Source: a virus. Taken from it: DNA of 51,334 bases. Of this stretch, positions 39,101-44,332 are shown in pieces. A program made the position numbers and the translations under genes. Location of the stretch: positions 1 to 51,334 of the IMG/VR virus record IMGVR_UViG_3300048791_000014; one strand, 5' to 3'. Below the pieces are notes generated by a model. The model made no database searches. It saw only the letters and a program-made list of their open reading frames with translations, and was not told where the DNA came from. Each line of letters begins with the position of its first letter. Position 1 is the stretch's first letter.

Positions 39101-40714
39101 CTCCGCGAAATGATGAAGGAGAAGAACGAGGAGATCAGAAAGCGGATCATCGCCAACATCCCCGAGTTAAAGCCGTATACCTATCAACAGGTATACGAAT
39201 ATCTGAATCGGCACACTCCGAAGGCGCCGGTCCTGAGCAACATTCACCGGGCAAGAGAAGTAAACTTCCCGTACATCAAGAGGGACTATCCAACTCTTGT
39301 CGGATACTTCGATCAAGTAGCGGAGGCGACAGCGCAGGCGAGGAACTTTGGGCCTGAGAATCAGAAGCTCAACACTGAAATCAGGAAGATCAACGACATC
39401 AACGGCATCGAGACTTTGCAATCGATGTTCCGCAGTACGCTTGAGCCGCAGAATTGGAATGACATAACGGCTAAGATTTACAACGCGGCCATCGCATATG
39501 AAGCCGCATCGAAAATGACGTATTCTGCTTTCAAGATCCCGTTCCACTTAGGGTTGGTTCCAATTGGAATGCATGGTAAAGTGTTGCCGCTGGCAAAGGC
39601 TTTCGCGCATCTGGCAATTCATCCAAGAGAAGTAATGGAAAACGCCGGATACGTTGGAGTTTTGACGCGGCAGTTGAGCGCAGCGGATATTGTCTTCGGT
39701 GAAAGACAAGCCGCTCCGGTAAGACAGATTCTTCGTAAAGAAATGTTTGAAGCGTCATACAAGATGGTCAGAGCACTCTCAGGCGAATCCGCAAGAGTGT
39801 ATCTCGATCAGTACGCTATCAAGGAACTGAAGAGGGGAGGCAGGGACGCAGAGAACACGCGCAGGCTCTTGAGCGATACGTTCCTGATTGGAAATGGATC
39901 GATTGACGATGCAGTTGCGAGCGGACGATTCTCACCAGGGGATATTGGGCGGGCTCAAACTGCGTTTGCCAACCTCACTACATTCTCGGACGACCCACTT
40001 CAGATGCCACAGTTGGCAAGGCACGAAATCGCCAAGGGAGCGTCAAAGCCGGCAATTGGACTATTCAGGGCCGTGCGGTTAACCTATGCTCTTGAGTCTT
40101 TCACCCTGAAGGCAACATCACTCTTGAGAGAGCAACTTTACGAAGAGGTTGTGGTTCACCACAATTACAAGCCGCTGGCTTACGCATTGGTAGCCTCACC
40201 CATCCTCGGCCAGATGCTAGCGGCAACCGGCGCTGGAGCGAAGCACGTCATCCACAAGGGCTTTGAAGGGCTCACCGGCCACAAGCATGAAAAGGACTCC
40301 TGGGACACGTACATCGAGAATCTGAAGCAGACGTTCGAGCATCCCGAAGCCGCAGAGCTTTTGAAGTTCATCGTCGACGGCTACACGCTGGCTTACGGAT
40401 GGGATATGGTGAGATCTGTAACGAATCCGTTCCTTGACCTTGCGGCTGGAGAACTGAAGAAAGCAGGAAAGGGATTCGAGTACATGGTTCCAGACTTGGT
40501 TGAACATATCGCGGGCAGCTTTTACGATGATTTGTTCAAGACGGCTGAGGAGCTTGCCCGCATCGGCCAGATCGAGTCCGGCCGAAGAATGCCGTTGAAG
40601 AAACCTGAGAAGATCAAGCAATCTGTAGGGAAGTACCTTGAAGGTCAAGTCCCGGCTTTAAGGCAGTTCCCGCCGTTTGAGAGTGTAATGGGAATCAAAC
40701 CGCCACCGAGATGA
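30131..40714 (+). CDS. Giant polyvalent protein (ParB-like, zincin-like, SF2 helicase)
   Basis: 3527 residues, start ATG 30131, 3 nt after the upstream stop. Visible parts: N-terminal Pro/Gln-rich leader; hydrophobic Gly-rich region about 225-300; Ala/Lys coiled region about 990-1060; a ddrB-like ParB-type domain about 1060-1380 with GGRTVSGNGR near 1171; a zincin-like motif HEFIH at 1771-1775; an SF2 helicase with Walker A TPPGTGKT at 2214, DEAG near 2300, MSATPF at 2333 and motif VI QAMGRPWR near 2616; and a long C-terminal region with a hydrophobic patch near 3350. Such polyvalent proteins are injected with phage DNA and are thought to counter host defences. Confidence 0.8.
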   Translation: MAEQQVWNPVPELKQKYPGLKDWTDEKIYNNLSDPNKFRSAFPQYANLGDDVIKRNIDRLKTSTQQTAQAAPVADMSRVNQPFSAEDAARFYNQTPAQKPPAQPPAELKPWTPTPIEKAGIWFRNTQTGKTLANSFDDIRRGASAIWEKAQNPLGRTDEEWKNLKEKQEKFIDEYVPATVDAANLMYGTPTGDKIKSIAKGGAKGTVQFGEELTSPVQIGLMVGTFGESALAQTAARIGLPRLVPAARVMGKLIQAQFISQMVEGSYINIRDAVKGYISGDWDTATQQAVNGLGSLLMAKAGISHVDATERVQSDLNKMSLATMGKKFDKLSPETQGLVIDQTVSSSPEYIAMMATVDAKNAEVADGIRQKRQMQAAHYAGLAWEQAWHPEAAQRAVNALHEQRAETARKEQVQKVIGTIKAKVDQRTEELKKQTEESAQFLGARDTAIQEARAQERKEAAASREAIQQTAEEISKGREETFASRQAVGQVPTEAETWRPVESEVDGSGHVTYPAQFWGETNRFGVGTDGERHSVYRQTPRGVEWLDRNGNFTETPESLYFNADPQTSDTVARLSSLKLAADGLAAQPEATAEEVKEAATLGEIRQQLIDGEINTGEAQKRAGIAEKTTLPDVFMAAREGRLNGPFSEKSANDYASEVEATLRESGASEEEVQATLESLPELARVQIESNLHHVYQPGDYITSKKGVKWTLDAKGILHSSDGETVPLMKRGTYSNQAMQLAASGKVGYGTKTRLERRADFSRNRDIKRQIGVRQEEFDREMRVAQQNAGLEESTITQERADEGEKAERRKEFLARPPVPEETSKAREQRRATYKASNDPNNIINQLAKQFGTTPDEVMRIGLSESQPGTPQGKAASLEVGDRISDPFRPDRPWIVEEKNGKVYLRSGQANPIPFDRLNPSPRVLQILEKGEITHDRDWTAEEKEKVAFEKPYLVHRKFLVDGVRDRMEGKVKDPEPKTQVQAETQAAAADSRKAAAHKEAVKAVEEASNPEISRDETPERAVAKAEQLATAAEDAKKVAKEAVAQSAEARAKAGPKGDFPGRSPISIHLRGKDTIIDQNQRQVKAHYELVPAGAVILSHHWEGDNLVRTDDNLFPKQLQPREPNERTILQRRLDAQRYAVSEDGRTSGYNFEKFANRTIDAMSGPPLVEPGGRTVSGNGRLQRLLKHLQVLNEIADPVERAAAVEELKSKMAALAKENGIGKYPDDGQFYIVVRMMDDPIQTIEEATKYGLLFNESEADNISDAQKGLVYGRSLDQDAVNKIGRLVEESEGGLNAAMRDNPLQFAEIAAARFDIPTSQQSLWFMKDKMGNDVLTEQGERLFRKAVVGHALQDPDLLTGIENETAGRALENAIGYVTRLNVFPELDITEPIREALQAAKLTVNVDPDRAVSRDRWDAVYSPSQIDLTGMEQEVPPEPGRVVESLWRALHSSQAANPRAFGDRLKNWISDEDTQGGMFDSAEKSLEKPVDKFNRVFSKELRDTAFRRNKGTDKAKTDAGWMLSQAEYDAALQGRDVPDEERVEEKKPEEIRAGKIGDMLGAGEVVSTATGRKTTPFPKLDTDSNRKAQNTVKRVDQWLMENAIEEARARGDEFNLRQFEQNKAKPSPADKDSAEMYLFDKESVQPIRKSILKSLGPPPQTASPEDIFKRDIAAEIAANGHISPGTYRKMLHFFEATKENAETIYDTSKALAEARWERRKPEGVEHKNALAWVLKEIGFKGIEKGNDSRHRGEYVFAEGIMRLNEAADKTTAIHEFIHAISPLIDEEEWKQIDTIKVNKAAYKREYGRDWDYTGQNERMEKLAYGSEKFLRDENAVDFQPGFELRKVLKDIKEMFISVYRKLQSDPLSPFKLSDDFRQWMADNFGITGFNVADDWREKLKKARAQEKKIVRPEDQPHPVVKLARELGGTGLRDSIDGKVVDEVGDRVDPKKPSVIITFSSEGDASAAIGSDKIKGGQIIEGKDGTWGVKINTTSKVPKGSLFQGLPERHPGLQLEDLEKRLKETPSYKTFERRLLQMQIDNMRNRIRADHGVEPLAPKTEPELPKQVIQEAKNAKTADRGRAANDGPTKLSEPPRVGGIPQPPKLGVSGYAGAKRGGATARGSVPRAPVNLENVKPVNLEPLAGVRGEPVGTTAGEKFDQKAWVEGLKKAGLPESTPAPTYSLDPKVAAQLIYPGQKQIVQTVMSGLDQGDGVAVVTPPGTGKTYLGNAVIKEFLRNKPDASVLIVSKNKGLIRKSKRVAASTFGFDVELDVPEGQPGVYGASYKGLLDNDIYKNSKWDLVVADEAGEARRWYDDTTQQGQMLRDVVANSGKAVYMSATPFHSPQEYGYLDKLNLWPKGQFDKWIQENFAHEKVGDKIVARLDPGKQAKLREQLIERGQFVSQAISYDGYNAHFGVVPVTDSMKRGLDRIREGFDRARDQFTRMGKQGLARKAAAFEAVYTKNFLERERLPQAIELAKQARDQGWRVLFFSEHTADDLFRRERSEGEEASTYQQLDDAMGGQLSRIIPAYPSIYNELYAEFGAQVGDYSGRGNTDAAREKARTDFLKGEVPMLYASYAGGGIGVDMHDADYPELNVKGGDKPIVAIYLGPPYSGVLLEQAMGRPWRFGVKSDVHAVFLATDSEPDIRLMQTKVGPRMKALRAAVLGEKDSLANVMSTYTDEEKVRERQDQLAYAEGNEMKVNATQFQVRSKQRNVGIQDWSAISFPSAEEAKHKGMKYGEAVAGGDWSSLYQSKFELRPPDSPEDARAKNEIDRLGNAVASGRAVPAELQNLESTEVKTAVGLSAATATTETDLPLDRDKTNTARQSMDSQLRSGRPFPYYGLILSQELGMENIARRAGKPEVGKNLKLMNRNYRADYDVARSQYWNLMEDTFKRNGIKTDDKKAVWTITRVLEGQEKETSADPRINAIAADLSDMMRMAHEDLSKSGVGVRDHTGKIVARYGKDFGEDPKYYPHRINWDQEVTDPKTGKKLDLREMMKEKNEEIRKRIIANIPELKPYTYQQVYEYLNRHTPKAPVLSNIHRAREVNFPYIKRDYPTLVGYFDQVAEATAQARNFGPENQKLNTEIRKINDINGIETLQSMFRSTLEPQNWNDITAKIYNAAIAYEAASKMTYSAFKIPFHLGLVPIGMHGKVLPLAKAFAHLAIHPREVMENAGYVGVLTRQLSAADIVFGERQAAPVRQILRKEMFEASYKMVRALSGESARVYLDQYAIKELKRGGRDAENTRRLLSDTFLIGNGSIDDAVASGRFSPGDIGRAQTAFANLTTFSDDPLQMPQLARHEIAKGASKPAIGLFRAVRLTYALESFTLKATSLLREQLYEEVVVHHNYKPLAYALVASPILGQMLAATGAGAKHVIHKGFEGLTGHKHEKDSWDTYIENLKQTFEHPEAAELLKFIVDGYTLAYGWDMVRSVTNPFLDLAAGELKKAGKGFEYMVPDLVEHIAGSFYDDLFKTAEELARIGQIESGRRMPLKKPEKIKQSVGKYLEGQVPALRQFPPFESVMGIKPPPR

Positions 40715-40721
40715 TTGGCGC

Positions 40722-40727
40722 TATACT
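40722..40727 (+). promoter_or_regulatory. -10 box TATACT upstream of a leadered gene
   Basis: TATACT, then GCTAAC, then AAGGAGAAAGTAA and ATG 40747. Unlike the leaderless set this has a clear ribosome site. No good -35 seen. Confidence 0.45.
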
Positions 40728-40746
40728 GCTAACAAGGAGAAAGTAA

Positions 40747-41199
40747 ATGGACGCTGCCCAGAAGAAATTTGAAGACAGCATCGGGATTTTTGTTGAAGGG
40801 AACAGTCTCTTCGACGAAGCCGATAAACTCTTCGACGAAGCCGATAAACTCTTCGACGAAGCCGATAAGTTATCAGAGGAGTCGGACAGGATTAGTGACA
40901 CGTCTGATGGTCTCCGCGCCGAAGCGGATAGGCTCTTTGAAGAATCTTATCGAGCCGAAGAGCGTCAAGAGGATGGCGGAAAATTCATCGCAGAAGGCAA
41001 CAAGGTAGTCTCTGGGGTTACTCAGATAGAGGCTGGGTTGGTTAAAATTAGCCGCAGCATTCGTGAATTATTTTCCAAGTCTGGCAAACTAAGCGCAGAG
41101 GGACGCGCAATCTGCACTAATGCTGCCAAGTTGCATTCCGAAAGCCGCAAACTTTGGCTCGAAGGCATGATCGAGTGGGAAAAAGCATCACGGAGATAA
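40747..41199 (+). CDS. Coiled-coil protein with a tandem heptad repeat
   Basis: 150 residues from ATG 40747 behind AAGGAG. Residues about 21-41 are three tandem copies of LFDEADK, encoded by a 21-bp DNA repeat at 40807-40869. The rest is charged and helical with further SEESDRISDTSDGLRAEADR-type heptads, so the protein is probably a long coiled coil. Repeat number may vary between phages. Function unknown; it lies just after the polyvalent gene. Confidence 0.65.
   Translation: MDAAQKKFEDSIGIFVEGNSLFDEADKLFDEADKLFDEADKLSEESDRISDTSDGLRAEADRLFEESYRAEERQEDGGKFIAEGNKVVSGVTQIEAGLVKISRSIRELFSKSGKLSAEGRAICTNAAKLHSESRKLWLEGMIEWEKASRR
40807..40869 (+). repeat. Three tandem 21-bp repeats (LFDEADK)
   Basis: CTCTTCGACGAAGCCGATAA is repeated three times in frame; only the last base of the third copy differs (G for A). 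Near-exact DNA identity suggests recent slippage rather than old duplication. Confidence 0.9.
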
Positions 41200-41205
41200 A
41201 CCGCA

Positions 41206-41400
41206 ATGCCATGGACAGCGAAAGACGCGCACAACAAAACACACCGCGCCAAGTCTCCGAAGCGCAAGCGCCAGTGGAGTAAGGTCGCAAATTCCATCCT
41301 TGAGCGAACCGGGGACGATGCGCGAGCGATTCGTGGGGCCAACGCCGCAGTGAAGAAGGCCGGGAAGCGCAAGGCGAAGACCCGCAAAGCCTCACGCTGA
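41206..41400 (+). CDS. Small basic phage protein (MPWTxKDA type)
   Basis: 64 residues from ATG 41206, with GGAG about 10 nt upstream. It starts MPWTAKDAHNKTHRAKSPKR and contains WSKVANSILERTGDDARAIR, a pattern I recognise as a very widespread small phage/mobile-element protein (DUF7218-like). The last 15 residues are mostly Lys, Arg and Ala. No established function. The stop is followed directly by an exact palindrome copy. Confidence 0.7.
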   Translation: MPWTAKDAHNKTHRAKSPKRKRQWSKVANSILERTGDDARAIRGANAAVKKAGKRKAKTRKASR

Positions 41401-41415
41401 TTCCAAAATTTGGAA
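41401..41415. repeat. Dispersed palindrome, copy 8 (exact), over the -35 region
   Basis: TTCCAAAATTTGGAA starts on the base after TGA and ends 7 nt before the TATACT box at 41423. The left arm TTCC falls at the -35 position, so a protein bound here would block or replace -35 contacts. Confidence 0.9.
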
Positions 41416-41422
41416 TTAGGTG

Positions 41423-41428
41423 TATACT
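41423..41428 (+). promoter_or_regulatory. -10 box TATACT with GCCTAC initiator, leaderless
   Basis: GGTGTATACTGCCTACATG, matching the 16618 and 14150 promoters at 17 of 19 positions or better, placed 7 nt after the palindrome. Confidence 0.65.
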
Positions 41429-41434
41429 GCCTAC

Positions 41435-41500
41435 ATGATGCGGCGTGAGTTCGCGCGGAACAATTAGGCGTACCGGGAAGCATTTAGAGGCGCTTCATAA
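41435..41500 (+). pseudogene. Tiny leaderless gene with in-frame TAG
   Basis: From ATG 41435 the frame reads MMRREFARNN, a TAG at 41465-41467, then AYREAFRGAS and TAA. The two parts together look like one peptide with a Gln-to-stop change. The promoter and leaderless start are intact. The remaining 38 nt to 41538 hold no gene. Confidence 0.4.
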
Positions 41501-41538
41501 ACGGGCCAACGGTCGGCAGGTACCCAATCCTGTCTGCA

Positions 41539-42177
41539 TCATTTAGATTCCAAAGTTTGGACTACCTGTTTCGCCAACTCCAGTTTCTCCAAAAGATCAG
41601 CCAGCATGACCTCCCTGCCGGGGCTGCTCTGTCGCATGACTAATTCCATCTTTTTTTGGAGTTCCGCATCGGCTTTGAATTGCTCGTCGGTTGGGACGAT
41701 AGCGGCCTCGGAGTCGATAAACCGCTTGGCAAAGGCTACTAATTCGGGCAACAGGAACGGAGCCTTTTGTTTGTGTAGGTGCCTGCCCTGTCTTTTGAAC
41801 AGAAGGTCTCTCACGGTTGATACGGAAAATAGTTTAGCCCTGTTTTTCGCCTTCCAGCAAGGTGCTTTAGTGTCTTCGAGGAAGTCTCTGGCATAGCGCA
41901 AACTCCAGCCCATAATCTCCGCAACCTCCCTAGCTGTGAGCAGGAAGGTCATGGGGAGGTCGATGTTGACCTGGGAGTTTTTTGAGAGCATGACCGCCGC
42001 AAGCCGTAGGCGTTCGGCGTACTCGGGGGTGGGGTCGAGGTATCGGTAGTCCTGGGGGCGCTTCCCGATCCGCACGAGGTATCGCTGTTTGTGGAGGAGC
42101 TTAATCTGAGTGCCGGTCAAGTTGAGAGTGGCGCTTATGCCAGTGAGACTGAGCCAGCGTTGAGGAATATCGGACAT
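41539..42177 (-). CDS. Putative DNA-binding regulator (leftward, leaderless)
   Basis: The start is ATG 42177 on the minus strand (MSDIPQRWLS), 6 nt after TATACT. A frame to 42273 would overlap both promoters. The 212-residue product has two helix-turn-helix-like segments: SATLNLTGTQIKLLHKQRYL near the N-terminus and LTAREVAEIMGWSLRYARDF in the middle, with a basic helix after each. The C-terminus is charged and ends VVQTLESK, where the coding sequence makes a near-consensus palindrome. A transcription regulator divergent from the radical SAM gene is plausible. Confidence 0.65.
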   Translation of the reverse strand: MSDIPQRWLSLTGISATLNLTGTQIKLLHKQRYLVRIGKRPQDYRYLDPTPEYAERLRLAAVMLSKNSQVNIDLPMTFLLTAREVAEIMGWSLRYARDFLEDTKAPCWKAKNRAKLFSVSTVRDLLFKRQGRHLHKQKAPFLLPELVAFAKRFIDSEAAIVPTDEQFKADAELQKKMELVMRQSSPGREVMLADLLEKLELAKQVVQTLESK

Positions 42178-42183
42178 GTTCGC

Positions 42184-42193
42184 AGTATATACT
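42184..42193. promoter_or_regulatory. Overlapping divergent -10 boxes (AGTATATACT)
   Basis: The 10-bp palindrome AGTATATACT supplies TATACT on both strands: minus-strand box 42184-42189 (6 nt before ATG 42177) and plus-strand box 42188-42193 (8 nt before ATG 42202). The two polymerases could not bind together, so the genes should be mutually exclusive or jointly controlled. Confidence 0.65.
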
Positions 42194-42201
42194 CGGAGAA
42201 T

Positions 42202-43260
42202 ATGCGCGTAATGCTCTGCCAACTTGACGGAAAGTTGCCGAACCTTGCTTTGATGAGGATCGCAACGCATCATCGTTTACGCGGAGATGAGATTGAATAT
42301 CGGTTCGGAGCGGCCTTTGAAGTGACCATGTTTGGCCGCGAACCGGATCTAGTGTACGGTTCTGCTATCTTTCGGAAGACGATTCCGCTGGCTGAAAGAT
42401 TCAAGCGCAGGTACCCGCAAGCGCATCTTGGCGGAACAGGCATTGACCCGGCCAGAAAAGGGGAACTCGTCCCACTGTCTCCGGTAATCGCCTCAAAGCC
42501 GACGACGATAGAGAAGTTAGGCATCGACATCGGCGAAACCGCAGAGTGCCTAGATTACTCATGGTTCCCAACCTATCAGGCGTCTCTTGGCTTTACGCAG
42601 CGTGGATGCCGCAAGAAATGCGGGTTCTGCGCGGTCCCAAGCAAAGAACCGGAATTGAAGGGGATTCAGAATGTCTATCAGGTGTGGCGCGGCGACCCGT
42701 ATCCGAGACACCTCCACTTGCTCGATAATGATTTCTTCGGCCAACCGGAGTGGCGGCAGCGGATAGCAGAAATACGGGAAGGCGGATTCAAGGTCAGTTT
42801 CAATCAGGGTATCAATGCGCGATTCCTTACCGACGAAGCAGCGGAAGCGATTGCCTCAGTTGATTACCGCGACGATGGAATGACGGTCAAGCGCATCTAT
42901 ACAGCCTGGGACAACCTGCCAGATGAAGACATACTCATTGCTGGGTTAGAACGACTCGTCAAGTACGGTGTGAAGCCGGATCACATCATGGTCTACATCC
43001 TGTGTGGATACTGGCCCTACGACAAAGCCTTCGCAACCTGGGACCATCGTAGAAAGCGGCTGCGGGAGTTCGGCGCAAGGCCGTACCCGATGCCGTTCGT
43101 GAGGACTCAGGAGTTGGTGGGGTTTCAGCGGTGGGTAATCGGGGCCTACGACAAGCCTAGCAAGCAGTGGCCGGATGGAGTTCCGTGGGAGGCGTGGAAA
43201 GCCGCAGGGTATCGACCGGAGAGGCTAGGCTCCCCGACTATGCCTCTTCTGTGGGCTTAG
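42202..43260 (+). CDS. Radical SAM enzyme
   Basis: 352 residues from ATG 42202. Residues 136-143 read CRKKCGFC, a classical CxxxCxxC cluster for the 4Fe-4S/SAM centre. The N-terminal part (residues about 1-110, with HLGGTGIDP) resembles the cobalamin-binding-like domain of some radical SAM proteins. Following segments LLDNDFFG and SFNQGINARF fit the barrel. The substrate is unknown; candidates are RNA or protein methylthiolation-type reactions, without evidence. The longer frame to 42091 runs through the divergent promoter and is rejected. Confidence 0.85.
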   Translation: MRVMLCQLDGKLPNLALMRIATHHRLRGDEIEYRFGAAFEVTMFGREPDLVYGSAIFRKTIPLAERFKRRYPQAHLGGTGIDPARKGELVPLSPVIASKPTTIEKLGIDIGETAECLDYSWFPTYQASLGFTQRGCRKKCGFCAVPSKEPELKGIQNVYQVWRGDPYPRHLHLLDNDFFGQPEWRQRIAEIREGGFKVSFNQGINARFLTDEAAEAIASVDYRDDGMTVKRIYTAWDNLPDEDILIAGLERLVKYGVKPDHIMVYILCGYWPYDKAFATWDHRRKRLREFGARPYPMPFVRTQELVGFQRWVIGAYDKPSKQWPDGVPWEAWKAAGYRPERLGSPTMPLLWA

Positions 43261-43492
43261 GCTTGCGTCCCCCTTTGTATCTGTCTGGGCGGGAACCAGC
43301 CGCATGACTTTTGACCGCCATGGCAGAAAAGAACTCTTTAGAGATCTTTCTTTTGGCCGCACTGATCGCGCCGATTTTGGCGTAGTACGAGGGGTCGGCC
43401 TTCGACAGCTTCACCTTTGGCTTCGATGGGGTCTTCTTGACGGCCTTCTTGATGGTCTGCTTCTTCACGGTTTTGGGCTTCTGAGTCTTCAT
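43238..43492 (-). CDS. Lys-rich protein on the minus strand
   Basis: ATG 43492 lies 7 nt after GATAAT on that strand; an alternative ATG at 43501 falls in the promoter. The 84-residue product has Lys/Pro-rich N-terminal repeats (KTVKKQTIKKAVKKTPSKPK), a helical middle (AKIGAISAAKRKISKEFF) and a basic C-terminus. It resembles H1- or AlaLysPro-type DNA-binding tails. It converges on the radical SAM gene and overlaps its end by 23 nt. Confidence 0.55.
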   Translation of the reverse strand: MKTQKPKTVKKQTIKKAVKKTPSKPKVKLSKADPSYYAKIGAISAAKRKISKEFFSAMAVKSHAAGSRPDRYKGGRKPKPTEEA

Positions 43493-43499
43493 GAAAATC

Positions 43500-43511
43500 A
43501 TTATCTATTGT
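43500..43511. promoter_or_regulatory. Back-to-back divergent -10 boxes
   Basis: Minus-strand GATAAT (43500-43505, 7 nt before ATG 43492) abuts plus-strand TATTGT (43506-43511), which is followed by GCCTACATC. This is the second divergent pair in the window, and again one plus-strand transcript starts with the CTACAT initiator. Confidence 0.55.
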
Positions 43512-43541
43512 GCCTACATCGACTTGCAACCAGAAACGCGA

Positions 43542-43556
43542 TTCCAAAATTTGGAA
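43542..43556. repeat. Dispersed palindrome, copy 9 (exact)
   Basis: TTCCAAAATTTGGAA, about 25 nt downstream of the predicted start at 43518 and 16 nt before ATG 43573, so it lies inside the 5' leader. Confidence 0.9.
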
Positions 43557-43572
43557 TGGGCAAAGCCGCAGC

Positions 43573-43980
43573 ATGGTGCTATTTGACGGTATGGAATTAA
43601 CGTGCAACACTATCTTCGTTATGTACAAAGAAACGAAACTGCTTACGGTGAATGGCAAGGCTCTTACATCTGCAAGGATCGCGTCGAAACTGTCGCTCTT
43701 GAATGTGGCTGAAAAGCTGAATGGCTGCAACCAATCGTCGGTATCCCGTTGGGAGCAAGAAAAATTGATTCCCTCGCTTGCTCGGATTGTGGCTTTGGTT
43801 GACCTGTACGGAACGAACAAGTTTGTCCGGTTGAACGAGAAAGCCGTATTGACTGATTTTGAAGTTGAGGAACTGAAGAAACTGCGGAAGGAATTGCTTC
43901 ATGGTCGTTTTTACTTGAACGGCAAAGCGGTTCTCACGGAAGCGGAAATTGAAGTGGTCAGGAAGTTGAGGGAGGGCTGA
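43573..43980 (+). CDS. HTH-like regulator with repeated C-terminal motif
   Basis: 135 residues from ATG 43573; other in-frame ATGs at 43591 and 43621 are possible and no ribosome site is strong. Residues about 30-75 look like an XRE-type helix-turn-helix (ARIASKLSLLNVAEKLNG, then SSVSRWEQEKLIPSLARI). The end carries two copies of a motif: LNEKAVLTDFEVEELKKLRK and LNGKAVLTEAEIEVVRKLRE. It could bind the palindromes, but that is speculation. The stop overlaps the next start (TGATG). Confidence 0.6.
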   Translation: MVLFDGMELTCNTIFVMYKETKLLTVNGKALTSARIASKLSLLNVAEKLNGCNQSSVSRWEQEKLIPSLARIVALVDLYGTNKFVRLNEKAVLTDFEVEELKKLRKELLHGRFYLNGKAVLTEAEIEVVRKLREG

Positions 43981-44297
43981 TGGAGTCGAAAGTGGTGCGC
44001 GAACCTATTGGGGTGTGGTGGAGAATAAAGCGGTACTCTGTGGAGATTGAACCAGTCAGGGTTGTGGCCGTTACAGATCACTTCGTCACTTATTTGGAAG
44101 ATGAAATAAGGTTTGATCGGTCGCACAGGACAAGAGAGCGCAGAGAAAGCCGCGACGACTTCTTTTCGTCCTTTGTGGAGGCTAAGGCTGAAGCGGTCAG
44201 GCGGGCGAAGAAAAAGGTTGAGAGTTCTAAGGATGAACTTCAGAGACTTCGGTCTACGCTCGGTCAGTGGGAATCTCTGAAGGAACCAAAAGGTTAG
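43980..44297 (+). CDS. Charged hypothetical protein (105 residues)
   Basis: ATG 43980 overlaps the upstream stop. The N-terminal 45 residues are beta-like (VWWRIKRYSVEIEPVRVVAV). The rest is a basic-acidic helix (RRAKKKVESSKDELQRLRST). No known family. Followed 3 nt later by a palindrome copy. Confidence 0.6.
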   Translation: MESKVVREPIGVWWRIKRYSVEIEPVRVVAVTDHFVTYLEDEIRFDRSHRTRERRESRDDFFSSFVEAKAEAVRRAKKKVESSKDELQRLRSTLGQWESLKEPKG

Positions 44298-44300
44298 GAC

Positions 44301-44315
44301 TCCAAATTTTGGAGT
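44301..44315. repeat. Dispersed palindrome, copy 10 (CTCCAAATTTTGGAG)
   Basis: Perfect palindrome, 3 nt after TAG and 17 nt before ATG 44333, whose own ribosome site GAGGGAGGGG follows it. Confidence 0.85.
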
Positions 44316-44332
44316 GGACGAGGGAGGGGTAA

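Noticed and set aside
42091-42201. Longer N-terminus of the radical SAM gene
   Set aside because: It would translate through the divergent promoter and the start of the leftward regulator; ATG 42202 fits the -10 box.
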